Assembly (NCBI RefSeq): GCF_000298215.1
Contig: NZ_BAHD01000004.1
Coordinates: 62,001 to 126,000 of the forward strand
DNA from: Kineosphaera limosa NBRC 100340
GTDB taxonomy: Bacteria > Actinomycetota > Actinomycetes > Actinomycetales > Dermatophilaceae
Length of the DNA stretch: 64,000 nucleotides
Direction of reading: 5' to 3'
Below, in pieces: positions 53,113-61,513 of the stretch; positions within the stretch are counted from its first letter, which is position 1, and each line of letters begins with the position of its first letter. The position numbers and the translations under genes are program-made. Below the pieces are notes generated by a model. It did no database searches, had not been told where the DNA came from, and saw only the letters and a program-made list of their open reading frames with translations.

Positions 53113-54039
53113 ATGGGCGTTGTGAAGGCGACCGACTCGATCCCGCCGCTGCGGGTCACGCCGTCCTCCTGGCGTCCGCCGCCGGGGGCGCTGCCGACGG
53201 TCACGGGCACGCTCGCCGACTTGCGCGAACTGGTCAACGGCGGGGGAGTGGTCGCCCTCACCGGGGCGGGTATGTCGACCGAGTCGGGCATCCCCGACTA
53301 TCGCGGACCCGACGGGGCACGCCGCGTGACCCCGATGACGATCGATCAGTTTCGCGACGAGTACGGCGCACGGCACTACTGGTCGCGCGCCTACGTGGGC
53401 TGGGACCGCTTTCGAGCAGCCCGACCCAACGTCGGGCACGTGGCCCTGGCCGAGCTGGAGCGTCGCGGACTCGTCGATGCGGTCATCACCCAGAACGTCG
53501 ACGGCCTGCACCAGGAGGCGGGTAGCGGCACCGTGCTGGAGTTGCACGGCACCCTGACGACAGTCGTCTGCCTCGACTGCTCCGCTGTCTTCCGGCGCGA
53601 ACACCTGCAAGCCGCCCTGGGGCGACTCAATCCCGGATTCGCGCAGGTCGCGCACGCCGCGCGAGGCTCCATCCGCCCCGACGGTGACGTCGAACTGCCC
53701 GGGGAGCTGGTGACCGACTTCCGGGTCGCCGCCTGCGAGGACTGCGGCGGCGACCAGCTCAAGCCCGACGTCGTGTTCTTCGGCGAGTCGGCGCACCGCG
53801 ACGTCGTGGCTCGCTGCTTCGAGCGGATCGAATCGGCGCGGAGTCTGCTCGTGCTCGGGTCGTCGCTGGCCGTGATGTCGGGGCTGCGGTTCGTCCGCCG
53901 CGCGGCCCGGATGGGGCTCCCCGTCGCCATCGTGACCAACGGACCGACCCGCGGCGACGAGCTGGCGACGCTGCGCCTCACCGGTCCGCTAGGAGAGGTT
54001 CTGCCGGCGCTGGCCACAGCGGCCGACCGTACGACCTGA
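53113..54039 (+). CDS. Sir2-family NAD-dependent protein deacylase
   Basis: A 308-residue sirtuin removing acyl groups from lysines with NAD+. GAGMSTESGIPDYRGPDG binds NAD; TQNVDGLHQEAG and the catalytic His in ELHGTL follow; the zinc site is formed by CLDC and, about 50 residues later, CEDC; LVLGSSLAVMSG closes the nucleotide pocket. The ATG at 53113 has no Shine-Dalgarno; an in-frame GTG at 53122 is an alternative. Length and the wide spacing of the zinc cysteines fit the SirTM/class II-like bacterial sirtuins. Ends at a bidirectional terminator facing lexA. Confidence 0.9.
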   Translation: MGVVKATDSIPPLRVTPSSWRPPPGALPTVTGTLADLRELVNGGGVVALTGAGMSTESGIPDYRGPDGARRVTPMTIDQFRDEYGARHYWSRAYVGWDRFRAARPNVGHVALAELERRGLVDAVITQNVDGLHQEAGSGTVLELHGTLTTVVCLDCSAVFRREHLQAALGRLNPGFAQVAHAARGSIRPDGDVELPGELVTDFRVAACEDCGGDQLKPDVVFFGESAHRDVVARCFERIESARSLLVLGSSLAVMSGLRFVRRAARMGLPVAIVTNGPTRGDELATLRLTGPLGEVLPALATAADRTT

Positions 54040-54108
54040 CTGACCGGCTGACTGACCGGGCCGTGGCCCGGCCGGGACGTCCCGGGCCATTCGGGATCGG
54101 TGTATGAC

Positions 54109-54148
54109 GCGACGCGACCCTCGCCGGGCGGGACGAGGGCCGCGTCGC
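54109..54148. terminator. Bidirectional terminator between sirtuin and lexA
   Basis: GCGACGCG-A-CCCTCG (54109-54123) pairs with CGAGGG-C-CGCGTCGC (54134-54148): 14 pairs with one mismatch and a 10-nt loop, between convergent genes. Confidence 0.75.
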
Positions 54149-54156
54149 GGGCTCTC

Positions 54157-54843
54157 TCAGACGCGGCGCAGGACCGCGGTCACCTTGCCGAGGATCGTCG
54201 CGTGGTCGCCGTTGATCGGCTCGTAGGCCGGGTTGTGCGGCATGAGCCACAGGTGGCCGTCGACGCGCTTGAACGTCTTGACCGTCGCCTCGTTGTCCAG
54301 CAGCGCGGCGACGATCTCGCCGTTGTCGGCCGTCGGCTGCTGGCGCACCACGACCCAGTCACCGTCACAGATCGCAGCATCGACCATGGAGTCGCCGCTG
54401 ACCTTGAGCAGGAACAGGTCGCCCTCGCCGACGATCTGCTTGGGCAGCGGGAAGACGTCCTCGACCACCTCGTCGGCGGTGATCGGCACGCCCGCGGCGA
54501 TGCGGCCGAGGACCGGCACATAGCTGGCCGCCGGCTTCTGGTCGTTGATGCCGGTCTCGTCCTCGTCGGTCGGGGCGCCCGGGAAGTTGTCGGGCAGCGC
54601 CACGATCTCCAGCGCCCTGGGCCGGTTGGGGTCGCGTCGCAGGTAGCCCTTACGCTCCAGCGCGCCCAGCTGGTGGGCCACGCTGCTCGGGCTCGTCAGG
54701 CCGACCGCTTGGCCGATCTCCCGCAGGCTCGGGGGATATCCGCGGCTCTCAACGGAATTGCGGATGACGAGCAGCACCTTGCGCTGTCTGCCGGTGAGCC
54801 CCCGCTTCACCGGGCGCTCGGGCAACTCGTGGATGTCGGCCAT
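54157..54843 (-). CDS. lexA: SOS repressor LexA
   Basis: Represses SOS genes and self-cleaves when RecA filaments form. 228 residues from the ATG at 54843, with AGGAGG 6 nt upstream. N-terminal winged HTH ([20 protein letters not shown]), cleavage site Ala117-Gly118 in RIAAGVP, catalytic Ser152 in VSGDSMVDA and Lys189 in ATVKTFKR, all intact. Divergent from the LysM gene; three LexA-box-like sequences in the shared 317-bp gap indicate autoregulation. A longer start would add residues unlike LexA. Confidence 0.97.
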   Translation of the reverse strand: MADIHELPERPVKRGLTGRQRKVLLVIRNSVESRGYPPSLREIGQAVGLTSPSSVAHQLGALERKGYLRRDPNRPRALEIVALPDNFPGAPTDEDETGINDQKPAASYVPVLGRIAAGVPITADEVVEDVFPLPKQIVGEGDLFLLKVSGDSMVDAAICDGDWVVVRQQPTADNGEIVAALLDNEATVKTFKRVDGHLWLMPHNPAYEPINGDHATILGKVTAVLRRV

Positions 54844-54912
54844 GTCGGTCCTCCTGGGGCCAGTCCTCGTCGCAGCCCTTGATCGAGCCGCCTGATGGTG
54901 AAACCGCTGGTC

Positions 54913-54954
54913 AGCGGCCAGACGCCGAATCTTGTCGGTGGTCGCTGCTTGAGT
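54913..54954 (+). promoter_or_regulatory. RecA-NDp-like element in the lexA/LysM gap
   Basis: TTGTCGGTG (54932-54940), eight bases, TTGAGT (54949-54954): full -35 match, one mismatch in the -10, directed at the LysM gene. Bases 54913-54940 match 25 of 28 of the sequence upstream of lhr (complement of 16870-16897). Confidence 0.4.
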
Positions 54955-55016
54955 GGATGTCAAGCGGGAGTCTACCTGCCCGTCGTACATCAGTAGCAGG
55001 ATGTGTGGCGGCGTGT

Positions 55017-55032
55017 CTGGACACGAGTTCGA
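55017..55032. promoter_or_regulatory. LexA-box-like site (weak)
   Basis: CTGGAC-ACGA-GTTCGA: right half perfect against TCGAAC-N4-GTTCGA, left half with three mismatches. Confidence 0.35.
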
Positions 55033-55046
55033 TCCTGTGATGTTAT

Positions 55047-55078
55047 ACGGACAGATGTTCTATCGAACAGTAGTGCTG
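55047..55078. promoter_or_regulatory. Two abutting LexA-box-like sites
   Basis: ACGGAC-AGAT-GTTCTA (55047-55062; core differs by one base from the recA box) and TCGAAC-AGTA-GTGCTG (55063-55078; left half perfect). Multiple SOS boxes between lexA and a divergent LysM gene are also known in mycobacteria. Confidence 0.6.
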
Positions 55079-55160
55079 TCGGCGACATTCGATCGCCGTG
55101 GTGGCTGGCGATGGACGAGGAGTTGCCCGTCGAAAGCGGGCGACGGAGCGGGAGGCACTC

Positions 55161-55643
55161 ATGAGCGTTGTCGCGATGCCCGTTGCGGCACCTAAGAAGT
55201 CGGCGCGGCAGGCGCCCCGGCCGGCCTTGCGGCTCGTGCCCGCGGGCAGCGATGCGGTCGACCTGCACCCGGGCTGGGTCGCAGGCTTGACCCCGGGCTC
55301 GGCCGTCGCGCCGGAGGTGGCCAGGGGTGCACGGTCGGGTGCTCGCAGGGGTGCGGCTTTGCCGCTGCGGTTGACCCGGCGGGGTCGGCTGCTGCGCACC
55401 CTCGCGGCGTTCGCCGTACTGAGCCTGCTGGCCTGCTCGGCTGTTGGCCGGCTGAGCGCACCTGGTCCCTTGGTCGCCGACCGGGCGGTCACCGTCGCGC
55501 CGGGCCAGACGCTGACGCAGATCGCCTATGAGCAGCTGCCGCAGCGGCCGGTGGCCGAAGGGGTCGCGCTGCTGCGTGAGCTGAACAAGATGAACTCCAC
55601 CCAGGTCGTCGCCGGGCAGAATGTGCTCATCCCGGCCCTCTGA
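55161..55643 (+). CDS. LysM-domain SOS-type cell-division suppressor candidate
   Basis: A 160-residue protein: basic N-terminal tail, one transmembrane segment (LRTLAAFAVLSLLACSAVG, about 80-98), and a C-terminal LysM domain (VTVAPGQTLTQIAYEQLP, ending VVAGQNVLIPAL) that would sit outside and bind peptidoglycan. The location, divergent from lexA with SOS boxes between and nrdR-nrdJ after it, matches Rv2719c of Mycobacterium and the DivS/YneA-type division inhibitors. It has no visible hydrolase domain, so binding or inhibition is more likely than cell-wall cutting. GGAGG precedes the ATG at 55161. Confidence 0.8.
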   Translation: MSVVAMPVAAPKKSARQAPRPALRLVPAGSDAVDLHPGWVAGLTPGSAVAPEVARGARSGARRGAALPLRLTRRGRLLRTLAAFAVLSLLACSAVGRLSAPGPLVADRAVTVAPGQTLTQIAYEQLPQRPVAEGVALLRELNKMNSTQVVAGQNVLIPAL

Positions 55644-55925
55644 GGATCGCGCCGAGGTCGGCGCCTGCTGAGGTCAGGGCCCGCTGGCGTTGTTGCGAGT
55701 TGAGCCCGTGGGGCAGCCGTCTACAAGGGCAGGGTCCGGGGCTTTCGGCGTGTCGCCGTGGCTCGTCGGGGTGAGGTGATGCACGCCACACTCCTGGTCG
55801 GTGTCGTGCGGCGCCTTTACCCCGCCTTGGAGATTGCTTGAGGGGTGCTTGGTCGCGTCTTGAGTCGCACTTTGAGTGCCGCGGGCACGACACGCCGACC
55901 CATCGTGCTCGGGGCCGCGCCCGGC
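55644..55925. other. Gap without recognised gene
   Basis: From the LysM stop to the nrdR promoter I see no convincing reading frame on either strand. Looked for a cobalamin riboswitch (expected in some nrdJ leaders) and did not find its conserved B12 box. Confidence 0.5.
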
Positions 55926-55954
55926 TTGAACCTGGGGCGATCGACGCCTACGAT
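55926..55954 (+). promoter_or_regulatory. Promoter of nrdR-nrdJ
   Basis: TTGAAC (55926-55931), 17-nt spacer, TACGAT (55949-55954): a good vegetative promoter, about 220 nt before nrdR. Confidence 0.6.
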
Positions 55955-56001
55955 CCCTACATCTAGTGGTTACACCGCTGTTATTCATCCACATGTAGTC
56001 C
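55954..56001. promoter_or_regulatory. Pair of NrdR-box-like sequences
   Basis: Box 1 centred on ACATCTAGTG (55954-55969, about 11/16 to ACACWATATATWGTGT) and box 2 on ACATGTAGT (55986-56001, about 8/16), offset 32 bp, the three-helical-turn spacing typical of NrdR operators. Box 1 overlaps the expected transcription start. Confidence 0.5.
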
Positions 56002-56174
56002 CCAGGTGGACGGTCGTTACACACAGTCCGTGCACACATCGTCCACAGGTTCATCCCCACGATCTCACGACCCCGACGGGTCCGATGACCGCTGCCCTCC
56101 GTCCGCACGGCGGGTGCCGGTCGCAGGTCACGGAGCTCGCCTACAGACGGAGCTCGCCTACAGAAGGAGGTGCC

Positions 56175-56756
56175 ATGCACTGCCCGTTCTGCCGAAACGC
56201 CGACAGCCGCGTGATCGACAGTCGGACGGCCGACGACGGCGCCACGATTCGGCGCCGCCGCCAATGCCCCGCCTGCAGCCGGCGTTTCAGCACCAGCGAG
56301 ACCGCGACCCTGACGGTCATCAAGCGGTCCGGGGTCACCGAGCCGTTCAGTCGCCCCAAGGTGGTCTCCGGAGTCCGCAAGGCCTGCCAGGGTCGCCCGG
56401 TGAGCGACGACGATCTGGCACTGCTGGCGCAACAGGTCGAGGAGTCCGTGCGCGCCAGCGGGCAGGCACAGATCGAGGCGCACGAGGTGGGCCTGGCGAT
56501 CCTGAGCCCGTTGCGCCGACTCGACGAGATCGCCTATCTGCGCTTCGCCTCCGTCTACCAGGGGTTCGAGACCCTGGTCGATTTCGAGGAGGCCATCGCT
56601 CTGCTCCGAGCGGAACGGGACTTGAGCCAGACGCGGACCGATGTACCCGAGGCAGACGTCCTCATCCCAGCAAGCAGCACACCGTCACCAGACCAGGCCG
56701 CATCAACCGGCCACGGCTCAGCAACGCCGTCGCGGCAAGGAGGAAGCAACACATGA
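56175..56756 (+). CDS. nrdR: Transcriptional repressor NrdR
   Basis: Represses ribonucleotide reductase genes in response to (d)ATP. 193 residues, of which the last ~40 are a variable tail. Zinc ribbon: [17 protein letters not shown] with CPAC about 28 residues later; ATP-cone from [16 protein letters not shown]. The ATG at 56175 has AAGGAGG (56164-56170) upstream. It overlaps nrdJ by 4 nt (ATGA), so repressor and target enzyme are in one coupled operon, with NrdR-like boxes in the promoter giving autoregulation. Confidence 0.96.
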   Translation: MHCPFCRNADSRVIDSRTADDGATIRRRRQCPACSRRFSTSETATLTVIKRSGVTEPFSRPKVVSGVRKACQGRPVSDDDLALLAQQVEESVRASGQAQIEAHEVGLAILSPLRRLDEIAYLRFASVYQGFETLVDFEEAIALLRAERDLSQTRTDVPEADVLIPASSTPSPDQAASTGHGSATPSRQGGSNT

Positions 56757-59647
56757 CCGAGACCACCGGTGCGCGCACAGGGGCACGAAAGAGTGCGCCC
56801 AAGGGTGTGCAGATCGAGCGGATCTTCACGACGGAGGGTGTCCACCCCTACGACGCGGTGACCTGGGAGAAGCGGGACGTCGTCCAGCAAAACTGGAAGA
56901 CGGGGGAGACGATCTTCGAGCAGCGGGGTGTGGAGTTCCCCGACTTCTGGTCGATCAACGCCAGCACCATCGTGACCACGAAGTACTTCCGCGGGGCGCT
57001 GGGCACCGAGCGTCGGGAGTCCTCGCTGCGCCAGCTCATCGACCGCGTCGTGCTGACGTACGTGGCGGCCGGTAAGAAGCACGGCTACCTGGCCACCGAG
57101 GAAGACGCCACCCTCTTCGAGCACGAGTTGACCCACTGCCTGCTGCACCAGATCTTCAGCTTCAACAGCCCCGTCTGGTTCAACGTCGGCACCCCGAGCC
57201 CGCAGCAGGTCTCCGCGTGCTTCATCCTCGCCGTCGACGACTCCATGGACTCGATCCTGAACTGGTACAAGGAGGAGGGGTTCATCTTCAAGGGCGGCTC
57301 CGGCGCCGGCCTGAACCTCTCGCGCATCCGCTCCAGCAAGGAGCTGCTCTCCTCCGGCGGCACCGCCTCGGGGCCGGTGAGCTTCATGCGGGGCGCCGAC
57401 GCCTCGGCCGGCACCATCAAGTCGGGCGGCGCGACCCGCCGCGCGGCCAAGATGGTTGTGCTCGACGTCGACCACCCCGACATCGAGGAGTTCGTCGAGA
57501 CCAAGGCGCGCGAAGAAGACAAGATCCGCGCGCTGCGCGACGCCGGCTTCGACATGGACCTCGGCGGCAAAGACATCGTCTCCGTCCAGTACCAGAACGC
57601 CAACAACTCGGTGCGCGTCAGCGACGAGTTCATGCGCGCCGTCGAGGACGGCCGCACCTTCGGCCTGCGAGCCCGCATGACCGGCGAGGTCATCGACGAG
57701 ATCGACGCCCGCACCCTTTTCGGCAAGATCGCCAAGGCCGCGTGGGAGTGCGCCGACCCGGGCATCCAGTACGACGACACGATCAACGACTGGCACACCA
57801 ACCCCGAGACGGGGCGCATCACCGCGAGCAATCCCTGCAGCGAGTACATGAGCCTGGACAACTCCAGCTGCAACCTGGCGAGTCTCAACCTGCTGAAGTT
57901 CCTGCGCGACGACGACACCTTCGACGCCGCCACCTTCGCCAAGGTCGTCGAGCTCGTCATCACCGCGATGGACATCTCGATCTGCTTCGCCGACTTCCCG
58001 ACGGAGTCGATCGGTGAGACCACCCGCGACTACCGCCAACTGGGCATCGGTTACGCCAACCTCGGCGCGCTGCTCATGGCCACCGGCCACGGCTACGACT
58101 CCGAAGGGGGCCGCTCGCTGGCGGCCTCGATCACCTCGCTGCTCACCGGGGCGGCGTACCGACGATCGGCGCAACTGGCCGGCATCGTCGGTCCCTACGC
58201 GGGGTACGCCCGCAATGCCGAGGCCCACCAGCGGGTGATGCGCAAGCACCAGGCCGCCAACGACACGATTCGCACCCTGGACGAGATGGACTCGGGCGTG
58301 CACCGCCTGGCCACCAAGGCGTGGGACGACGTCGTGCGCCTCGGGGCCCGCTCCGGCTTCCGCAACGCTCAGGCCTCGGTGCTGGCGCCGACCGGCACTA
58401 TCGGCTTCATGATGGACTGCGACACCACCGGCATCGAACCCGACTTCTCGCTGGTCAAGTTCAAGAAGCTCGTCGGTGGCGGCTCCATGCAGATCGTCAA
58501 CCTGACCATCCCGCGCGCCTTGAAGAAGTTGGGCTACCAGAACGAGCAGATCGAGGCGATCGTCGAGTACATCGCCGAGAACGGCCACGTCATCGACGCG
58601 CCCGGCCTGAAGACCGAGCACTACGAGGTCTTCGACTGCGCGATGGGCGCCCGAGCGATCCAGCCGATGGGCCACGTGCGGATGATGGCGGCCTGCCAGC
58701 CGTTCCTCTCCGGCGCCATCAGCAAGACCGTCAACCTGCCCGAAGAGGCCACGGTCGAGGAGATCGCCGAGGTCTATCAGCAGGGCTGGAAGCTCGGGCT
58801 CAAGGCACTGGCGGTCTACCGCGACAACTGCAAGGTCGGCCAGCCGCTGTCCGACGCCAAGGCCAAGAGTGGGTCGGCCGGGGCGGGCGAGGCCGTCGTC
58901 GAGAAGGTCGTCGAGTACCGGCCGGTGCGCAAGCGCCTGCCCAAGCGGCGCAACTCCCAGACGACGTCGTTCTCCGTCGGCGGGGCCGAGGGCTACCTGA
59001 CGGCCAGCTCGTACCCCGACGACGGACTCGGCGAGATCTTCCTGAAGTTCGGCAAGCAGGGCTCGACCCTGGCCGGTCTCATGGACGCCTTCTCCCTCGC
59101 GGTGTCCGTCGCGCTGCAGTACGGCGTCCCGCTGGAGACCTACGTCGAGAAGTTCACCAACCTGCGCTTCGAGCCCGCCGGCCTGACCGACGACCCCGAC
59201 GTGCGGATGGCGCAGTCGATCATGGACTACGTCTTCCGCCGGTTGGCGCTGGACTTCCTCGACTTCGAGACCCGCGACTACCTCGGCATCCACTCGGCAG
59301 AAGAGCGGGCTCGGCAGTTGGAGACCGGCTCCTACACCGCCGATGAGTCCGAGGACCTCGAGGACGAGCTGGCGAACTTCTCCCAGACCCCGGCGCCCAA
59401 GCGCGACCCCCAGCAGGGCCAGGTGCCGGCCGTCGAGAACGCTCGGGCCGCCGAGGTGAAGTCCGGCGCCGGCGCGGCCGCCGTCCGACCGGCGGATGCC
59501 GACGTGCACTCCTCCGCGGAGCTGTTCGAGAAGCTGCAGGGCAAGGCCGCCGACGCGCCCATGTGCATGACGTGTGGCACGAAGATGCGCCCCGCCGGCA
59601 GTTGCTACGTCTGCGAAGGATGCGGCAGCACCAGCGGCTGCAGCTGA
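56753..59647 (+). CDS. nrdJ: Vitamin B12-dependent (class II) ribonucleotide reductase
   Basis: Makes deoxyribonucleotides using adenosylcobalamin, oxygen-independently. 964 residues. [20 protein letters not shown] holds active-site residues; SPVWFNVG and [12 protein letters not shown] are class II blocks. The C-terminal tail [12 protein letters not shown], then [13 protein letters not shown], is the cysteine-rich segment that accepts electrons for active-site reduction. AAGGAGGA (56737-56744) precedes the ATG, which overlaps the nrdR stop. No class I reductase is in the window. Ends at a strong hairpin. Confidence 0.96.
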   Translation: MTETTGARTGARKSAPKGVQIERIFTTEGVHPYDAVTWEKRDVVQQNWKTGETIFEQRGVEFPDFWSINASTIVTTKYFRGALGTERRESSLRQLIDRVVLTYVAAGKKHGYLATEEDATLFEHELTHCLLHQIFSFNSPVWFNVGTPSPQQVSACFILAVDDSMDSILNWYKEEGFIFKGGSGAGLNLSRIRSSKELLSSGGTASGPVSFMRGADASAGTIKSGGATRRAAKMVVLDVDHPDIEEFVETKAREEDKIRALRDAGFDMDLGGKDIVSVQYQNANNSVRVSDEFMRAVEDGRTFGLRARMTGEVIDEIDARTLFGKIAKAAWECADPGIQYDDTINDWHTNPETGRITASNPCSEYMSLDNSSCNLASLNLLKFLRDDDTFDAATFAKVVELVITAMDISICFADFPTESIGETTRDYRQLGIGYANLGALLMATGHGYDSEGGRSLAASITSLLTGAAYRRSAQLAGIVGPYAGYARNAEAHQRVMRKHQAANDTIRTLDEMDSGVHRLATKAWDDVVRLGARSGFRNAQASVLAPTGTIGFMMDCDTTGIEPDFSLVKFKKLVGGGSMQIVNLTIPRALKKLGYQNEQIEAIVEYIAENGHVIDAPGLKTEHYEVFDCAMGARAIQPMGHVRMMAACQPFLSGAISKTVNLPEEATVEEIAEVYQQGWKLGLKALAVYRDNCKVGQPLSDAKAKSGSAGAGEAVVEKVVEYRPVRKRLPKRRNSQTTSFSVGGAEGYLTASSYPDDGLGEIFLKFGKQGSTLAGLMDAFSLAVSVALQYGVPLETYVEKFTNLRFEPAGLTDDPDVRMAQSIMDYVFRRLALDFLDFETRDYLGIHSAEERARQLETGSYTADESEDLEDELANFSQTPAPKRDPQQGQVPAVENARAAEVKSGAGAAAVRPADADVHSSAELFEKLQGKAADAPMCMTCGTKMRPAGSCYVCEGCGSTSGCS

Positions 59648-59672
59648 AAGCGCCACAATCAGCAGGTGCACC

Positions 59673-59706
59673 GTGGTTGGGCCGATCCGGCGGTCGGCCC
59701 AACCAC
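59673..59706. terminator. Terminator hairpin after nrdJ
   Basis: GTGGTTGGGCCGA (59673-59685) and its perfect complement (59694-59706), loop of 8 nt. Confidence 0.8.
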
Positions 59707-59741
59707 GCACCGCCATTAGGAAGGGTGATGATCGACCACCG

Positions 59742-60632
59742 TCATTGGGTTTGAGGGGCGCGGCGGAGACGGTTCACGGCCAGGCGGGCGATCGTCCCGA
59801 TTGCCGCGTCGACGCGCGGCTGGTGCGTCTCGGGGCGAAGTGAGCGAGTCATTATCGCGACAGCGATCGGGGTCTCCTCGGGGTACTCGATGACCGCAAT
59901 CTCGTGGCGCAGACGCCCGAGCGTCCCTGTTTTTCCGGCGATGGTGACGTCGTCGTGGGGGAAGCCGGTTCCGACCCGGTGGCGCCATGCCTGGTGGCGC
60001 ATCCCTGCGCGGACCGGTTCGGCGTACCCGGTGGTCCAGAGTTGGGCGAGCATCGAGGTGAGGTCCCGCGCCGTGGAGCTGCTTGTCAGGGCGGGATCGT
60101 ACTCCGATGTCGTTCGGTCGGTGGACGGGTCGGCGAGGGCTTGGAGGGCCTCGTCGAGGGTTCGCCCCCCGCTCTCGGCGATGACGGCGCGCATCGCATC
60201 GGCGGTCCCACGGCGGGCAGTGGTGCTGGTGCAGCCTGACCGCACGATCCAGTTTTGAACGGCAGCGTGGCCGACCAAGTCGAGCACGGCGGTGGCGCTG
60301 GCATTGTCGGACAGCGCAAGCATCATCCGGATGCAGTCGCGTTGGCTCAGCACCACGTCGTCCAGGAGTGCGCTGACGCCAGTAGGTCCGGCCGTTCGAT
60401 TGTCCCGAAGCAACGTGACAGCGGCTGTCGCATCGAGGGTCCCGGCGTCGACCTGCTCGGCCCAGCAGCCGGCCAGGGGCACCTTGTAGAGCGAGGCCAT
60501 GGGGACGGGCACGTCGGCGTCGAGGGCGACCTCATCGGCGGCGTCGGTGACGCGGCGTGCGTGGACCCACACCTGGACGCCCGAGTCCTCGGCCAGGAAG
60601 TCCAGGCGAGAGATGAGCTCGTCTTGGTTCAT
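59742..60632 (-). CDS. Class A beta-lactamase-like serine hydrolase without signal peptide
   Basis: 296 residues. SxxK is S47-L-Y-K50, SDN is 108-110 and KTG is 234-236, so the penicillin-recognising core is complete. The N-terminus MNQDELISRLDFLAEDSG is hydrophilic with no signal peptide, lipobox or twin-arginine motif, so the product should stay in the cytosol. In the omega-loop region the best alignment puts Asp179 (EYDPAL) where class A enzymes have the deacylating Glu166; this is my reading, not a computed alignment. The ATG overlaps the LysR stop (ATGA), hence translational coupling. Could be a beta-lactamase, a muropeptide/beta-lactam sensor, or an amidase-like hydrolase. Confidence 0.78.
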   Translation of the reverse strand: MNQDELISRLDFLAEDSGVQVWVHARRVTDAADEVALDADVPVPMASLYKVPLAGCWAEQVDAGTLDATAAVTLLRDNRTAGPTGVSALLDDVVLSQRDCIRMMLALSDNASATAVLDLVGHAAVQNWIVRSGCTSTTARRGTADAMRAVIAESGGRTLDEALQALADPSTDRTTSEYDPALTSSSTARDLTSMLAQLWTTGYAEPVRAGMRHQAWRHRVGTGFPHDDVTIAGKTGTLGRLRHEIAVIEYPEETPIAVAIMTRSLRPETHQPRVDAAIGTIARLAVNRLRRAPQTQ

Positions 60633-61444
60633 CGCATCGCAGTCTCGATAAGCCTGGAGAGGCGGGCGTGGTCTATGCCAGGGCGTTGCTCGGTGATGAC
60701 GGGGACAACCACCCGGAACCGCATCGGTATCTGCGCGGAGTTGTGAGTGTCCTGCGAGTCGGCAACACCTCTGGTGATTCCGGTGCCCATGCCCGCCGCG
60801 ATCCATGCCTGCCGTTCTTGGTGGAGCTCGATCTCACGAACCGGGTTGTCGAAGCCCAGCCTGTGGAGGTGATCGACGATCTGGTCGTGCGCGGCAGGGT
60901 GGTGTGCGCGAGGTGGCAGGACGACGGGTGCCCCGCGTTCGAGAGCGTCGGCATCGATGGTCCCCCGGACGGTGAGGACGTCCCCGGCGAGGAGCCCATC
61001 GACAGGGGACGGGTGGCGGACGAGAGCGATGTCGAGGTCGCCTTCTCGCAGCTCACCGAGGAGTTCGTTGCTCCCCGCCAACCGGGGACTGATGTGAACG
61101 TCGGCGGCAGCGAGGTGGGCCATAACGCGCCCCGCGTAGTCGTCGAGATCGGGGGATAGGCCGACTCTGACCACGACGTCGTCGGTCCATCCTCGGGCGG
61201 TCTCGACGAATGTGTCGGCCTGCCCGACGAGCTCTCGGGCTTCGGGCAGCAGCGCGGCCCCCGATGGGGTGAGTGCAACCCGGCGAGCGTCCCGGTCGAA
61301 GAGCCGCTGTCCCAGGTGTCGCTCCAGCCGCTGGATTCCCTGCGAGAGCGGAGGTTGTGCCATCGCGAGGCTGGCCGCTGCGTTGCCGAAGTGACGGTGC
61401 TCGGCCACGGCGATGAAGAAGCGCAGGTGCCTGACGAGGTCCAC
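60629..61444 (-). CDS. LysR-family regulator of the beta-lactam module
   Basis: A 271-residue regulator, shorter than the usual ~300. N-terminal HTH: LRFFIAVAEHRHFGNAAASL, then QPPLSQGIQRLERHLGQRLF; effector domain with VRVGLSPDLDDYAG and WIAAGMGTGITRGVA. GTG start at 61444. It diverges from the penicillin-binding protein gene (69-bp gap) and is coupled to the beta-lactamase-like gene, an arrangement like AmpR/ampC in which LysR proteins sense muropeptides. Target genes inferred from position only. Confidence 0.85.
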   Translation of the reverse strand: MDLVRHLRFFIAVAEHRHFGNAAASLAMAQPPLSQGIQRLERHLGQRLFDRDARRVALTPSGAALLPEARELVGQADTFVETARGWTDDVVVRVGLSPDLDDYAGRVMAHLAAADVHISPRLAGSNELLGELREGDLDIALVRHPSPVDGLLAGDVLTVRGTIDADALERGAPVVLPPRAHHPAAHDQIVDHLHRLGFDNPVREIELHQERQAWIAAGMGTGITRGVADSQDTHNSAQIPMRFRVVVPVITEQRPGIDHARLSRLIETAMR

Positions 61445-61466
61445 CTGATCAGGCTAAACCCCAATG

Positions 61467-61488
61467 ATATGAGATGAATATGAGATGA
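61467..61488. repeat. 11-bp tandem repeat in the LysR/PBP promoter region
   Basis: ATATGAGATGA twice, head to tail (61467-61477, 61478-61488), AT-rich against the surroundings. Likely operator for the divergent LysR protein. CATAGT at 61496-61501 could be the -10 of the PBP gene. Confidence 0.55.
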
Positions 61489-61513
61489 GGCGATCCATAG
61501 TCTTTGACTCTTG

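Noticed and set aside
54957-55040. Small ORF of 27 codons in the lexA/LysM gap
   Set aside because: No Shine-Dalgarno, spans a LexA-box-like site, and composition resembles non-coding sequence.
55644-56174. Cobalamin riboswitch upstream of nrdR-nrdJ
   Set aside because: I could not find the B12-box core or the surrounding conserved segments; a covariance search would be decisive.
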